In this document: positions 62,592 to 64,000 of the stretch, piece by piece
Numbering within the stretch: position 1 is the first letter of the stretch
Layout: each line of letters starts with the position of its first letter
NCBI RefSeq assembly: GCF_032121415.1
Contig: NZ_CP135079.1
Coordinates: 6,262,001-6,326,000, forward strand
Source of the DNA: Streptomyces parvus
GTDB lineage: Bacteria > Actinomycetota > Actinomycetes > Streptomycetales > Streptomycetaceae
Length of the DNA stretch: 64,000 bases
Reading direction: 5' to 3'
Notes under the pieces: model-generated
The model's input: only the letters and a program-made list of their open reading frames with translations
What the model was told of the DNA's origin: nothing
Database searches by the model: none
Made by a program: the position numbers and the translations under genes

Positions 62592-63291
62592 CGTCCGCTG
62601 CCGACGGCGACGAAGAGGCCCGACGCGCGCATGCCGTCTCACCATGACGCTGTGCGTGACGTTCTCTCTGGTGGCCGGCATCGTCTGGGTGTCCTCGGGC
62701 TCCGCCGAGGACACCCGGACGGCCACCGCCGCCCGCGGCGGGGACTCCGCGGGCGGCGGGCGGGAGCCGTTCCGGCGGGCACCGCACAAACCGGACAAGC
62801 ACGTGCCCGCCTCGCACGCCCCCCTGGTGCCCTCCCGCCCACTGAAGGTCGCCATTCCCGCCATCTTCATCGAGGCGAAGGTCACCGGCCTCGGCCTCGA
62901 CGCGAAGGGCCGGCTCGGAGCCCCGCCGTTGAGCAAGCCCAAACTCACCGGTTGGTACGAGAAGGGTCCGTCGCCCGGCGAGGACGGCACGGCGCTGCTC
63001 GTGGGACACCGGGACACCAGGACCGGCCCCGCCATCTTCCTGAACCTCAACGCGCTGCGCCGGGGCGACAAGGTCAACGTGACGCGCGCGGACCGGAAGA
63101 CCGCGGTGTTCACGGTGGACGCGGTGAAGACGTACACGAAGGACAAGTTCCCCGACGACAAAGTCTACGGAGAGACCGGACGGCCCGAACTCCGGCTGCT
63201 GACCTGCGGCGGGCGTTTCGACGAGAAGGCGGGCTACTCGGCGAACGTGGTGGTCTTCGCCCACCTCACGTCCCTGAGGAAGGCGGCCTGA
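62572..63291 (+). CDS. Class F sortase
   Basis: This is a 239-residue protein, GTG at 62572, overlapping the surface protein gene by 20 bp. An N-terminal membrane anchor (LCVTFSLVAGIVWVSS) precedes the sortase barrel, which begins PLKVAIPAIFIEAKV. The catalytic His is in ALLVGHRDTRTGP and the catalytic Cys in LRLLTCGGRFDEK. A third conserved residue, Arg, is not obvious near YSANVVVFA. It attaches surface proteins to the peptidoglycan; the upstream gene is the likely substrate. Confidence 0.85.
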   Translation: MPVAKRNVRCRRRRRGPTRACRLTMTLCVTFSLVAGIVWVSSGSAEDTRTATAARGGDSAGGGREPFRRAPHKPDKHVPASHAPLVPSRPLKVAIPAIFIEAKVTGLGLDAKGRLGAPPLSKPKLTGWYEKGPSPGEDGTALLVGHRDTRTGPAIFLNLNALRRGDKVNVTRADRKTAVFTVDAVKTYTKDKFPDDKVYGETGRPELRLLTCGGRFDEKAGYSANVVVFAHLTSLRKAA

Positions 63292-63773
63292 ACGCCGCGT
63301 TCAGACTCGGCCGGTACCTCGGGGGCGAGGTACCGGCCACTCCCACGAGCGAGACGGGGCCGGCCCACTCGGACCCGCACCGCCCCGAACAGCCGCCCGG
63401 ACTGCCCGACGTCCGGGCGTTCTCCCGCCCTCCTTCCGAGCGGGTGACACGCGCGTCCGCGCGAGCCGTGCCGGATCACGCCCACCGCTGAGGAACAAGC
63501 CGGGCTTCCGGGAGAGGCGGGGAGCTCTGGCGGTCGGCTGCTCCAGGTTCGACACGGCTCACGTCATCGAGTCCGTCGTCGCGGCCTCTCCCGACCCTCG
63601 GCTTCGGTCTGGCCCGGGGGAGTGCGCCGAGCCCGAGACCGTCGCGCTCGACGCGACGTATACCCCTGCGCCCGATCAGGGCGCAAAACTGTCGGCGCGG
63701 CAGGTTGCCACCGGTTGTGGGCCGAACCCTTCAGCGTGAAACTGATGACAAGGGGCAATGAGTGGGAGGCGTC
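63292..63773. other. Intergenic stretch after the sortase gene
   Basis: No gene is supported. It contains the hairpin at 63309-63338 and then GC-rich filler. In the right part, 63740-63770, base composition becomes less GC-rich before the small membrane protein, where its promoter should lie. Confidence 0.5.
63309..63338 (+). terminator. Hairpin terminator after the sortase gene
   Basis: A perfect 13-bp stem pairs GGCCGGTACCTCG (63309-63321) with 63326-63338 around GGGG, 18 bp after the sortase stop. Confidence 0.75.
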
Positions 63774-63929
63774 ATGATCATCCTCGGCCTCATTCTTCTG
63801 ATCATCGGCCTGATTGCCGGTGTCGGGTTTCTGTGGACCATCGGCATCATCCTGGTGGCTGTCGGCGCGGTGCTGTGGGTTCTCGGTGCCCTGGGGCATG
63901 CGGTGGGGGGACGACGGCACTACTGGTGA
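63774..63929 (+). CDS. Tiny hydrophobic membrane protein (DUF6131-like)
   Basis: This is a 51-residue protein, ATG at 63774, with GGGAGG 4 nt upstream. It is almost entirely two membrane segments (MIILGLILLIIGLIAGVGFL and IGIILVAVGAVLWVLGAL) with a short basic end GGRRHYW. Proteins of this form are abundant in Streptomyces genomes and resemble the DUF6131 family. Role unknown. Confidence 0.7.
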   Translation: MIILGLILLIIGLIAGVGFLWTIGIILVAVGAVLWVLGALGHAVGGRRHYW

Positions 63930-64000
63930 CAGGCTCATCCTCGGCGTGCCGCGCGAGGGGTCTGAGCGCGGCGAAAACAGCGTGCCCTGCAATCCGCGGT

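Overview
The window is high-GC actinobacterial chromosome and almost certainly Streptomyces. The signs are GC-biased third codon positions, GTG/TTG starts, ATGA stop-start overlaps, and families common in that genus (DUF1206, DUF4383, class F sortase, SARP fragment, PadR/TetR/MarR regulators, GH19 chitinase, a polycyclic tetramate macrolactam cluster). All functional calls come from reading motifs in the sequence; no database search was run.

Layout. 1-4306: ordinary chromosome with a partial DUF2264 gene, a small membrane protein, a DUF309 protein and a large AAA ATPase of the LuxR/MalT type that lacks its HTH. 4357-14371: a decayed genomic island that starts at tRNA-Pro(GGG). It holds a frameshifted tyrosine integrase with an overlapping excisionase, an MFS exporter with a divergent LysR regulator, an IS5-type transposase, two IS1380-type relics, a small unknown gene, a secreted I36-type protein and a SARP-regulator stub joined to a Tn3-transposase stub. 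A 38-bp imperfect copy of the sequence just downstream of the tRNA lies at 14334-14371 and may mark the far edge.

14523-34071: housekeeping and accessory genes. These include a secreted M23 peptidase, a Nudix hydrolase, a coupled SPFH / NAD-kinase-like pair, a broken SDR gene, a TetR regulator facing a PAP2-DMT pair across a multi-copy operator, FadH with PadR, DoxX, MarR with an MMPL pump, a fasciclin protein, small membrane proteins, a MerR/B12-binding regulator and a cysteine-desulfurase-like PLP enzyme.

34624-50784: the main feature, a six-gene polycyclic tetramate macrolactam (PTM) cluster in the frontalamide order ftdA-F: fatty-acid hydroxylase, iterative PKS-NRPS (KS-AT-DH-KR-ACP-C-A-PCP-TE), two phytoene-desaturase-like flavoenzymes, an NADPH-dependent reductase and a P450. 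The last four junctions from ftdB to ftdE overlap, so ftdB-ftdE should be translated as one coupled unit. ftdB carries a TTA codon at position 9, which suggests bldA control. The P450 lacks a recognisable ExxR motif.

50843-63929: a sugar-acid dehydratase (ManD) with one surviving ABC permease beside a GH19 chitinase across an apparent deletion; a FUSC exporter, an SDR and a FAD/Rieske oxidoreductase; a truncated LigD-polymerase reading frame run into a decayed Fpg/Nei glycosylase; a divergent ArsR / P1B-4 metal ATPase pair; a secreted C-terminally anchored protein overlapping a class F sortase; and a 51-residue hydrophobic protein.

Several mobile-element frames break at short G/C runs. These could be real decay or base-calling errors, and I have said so where it applies.
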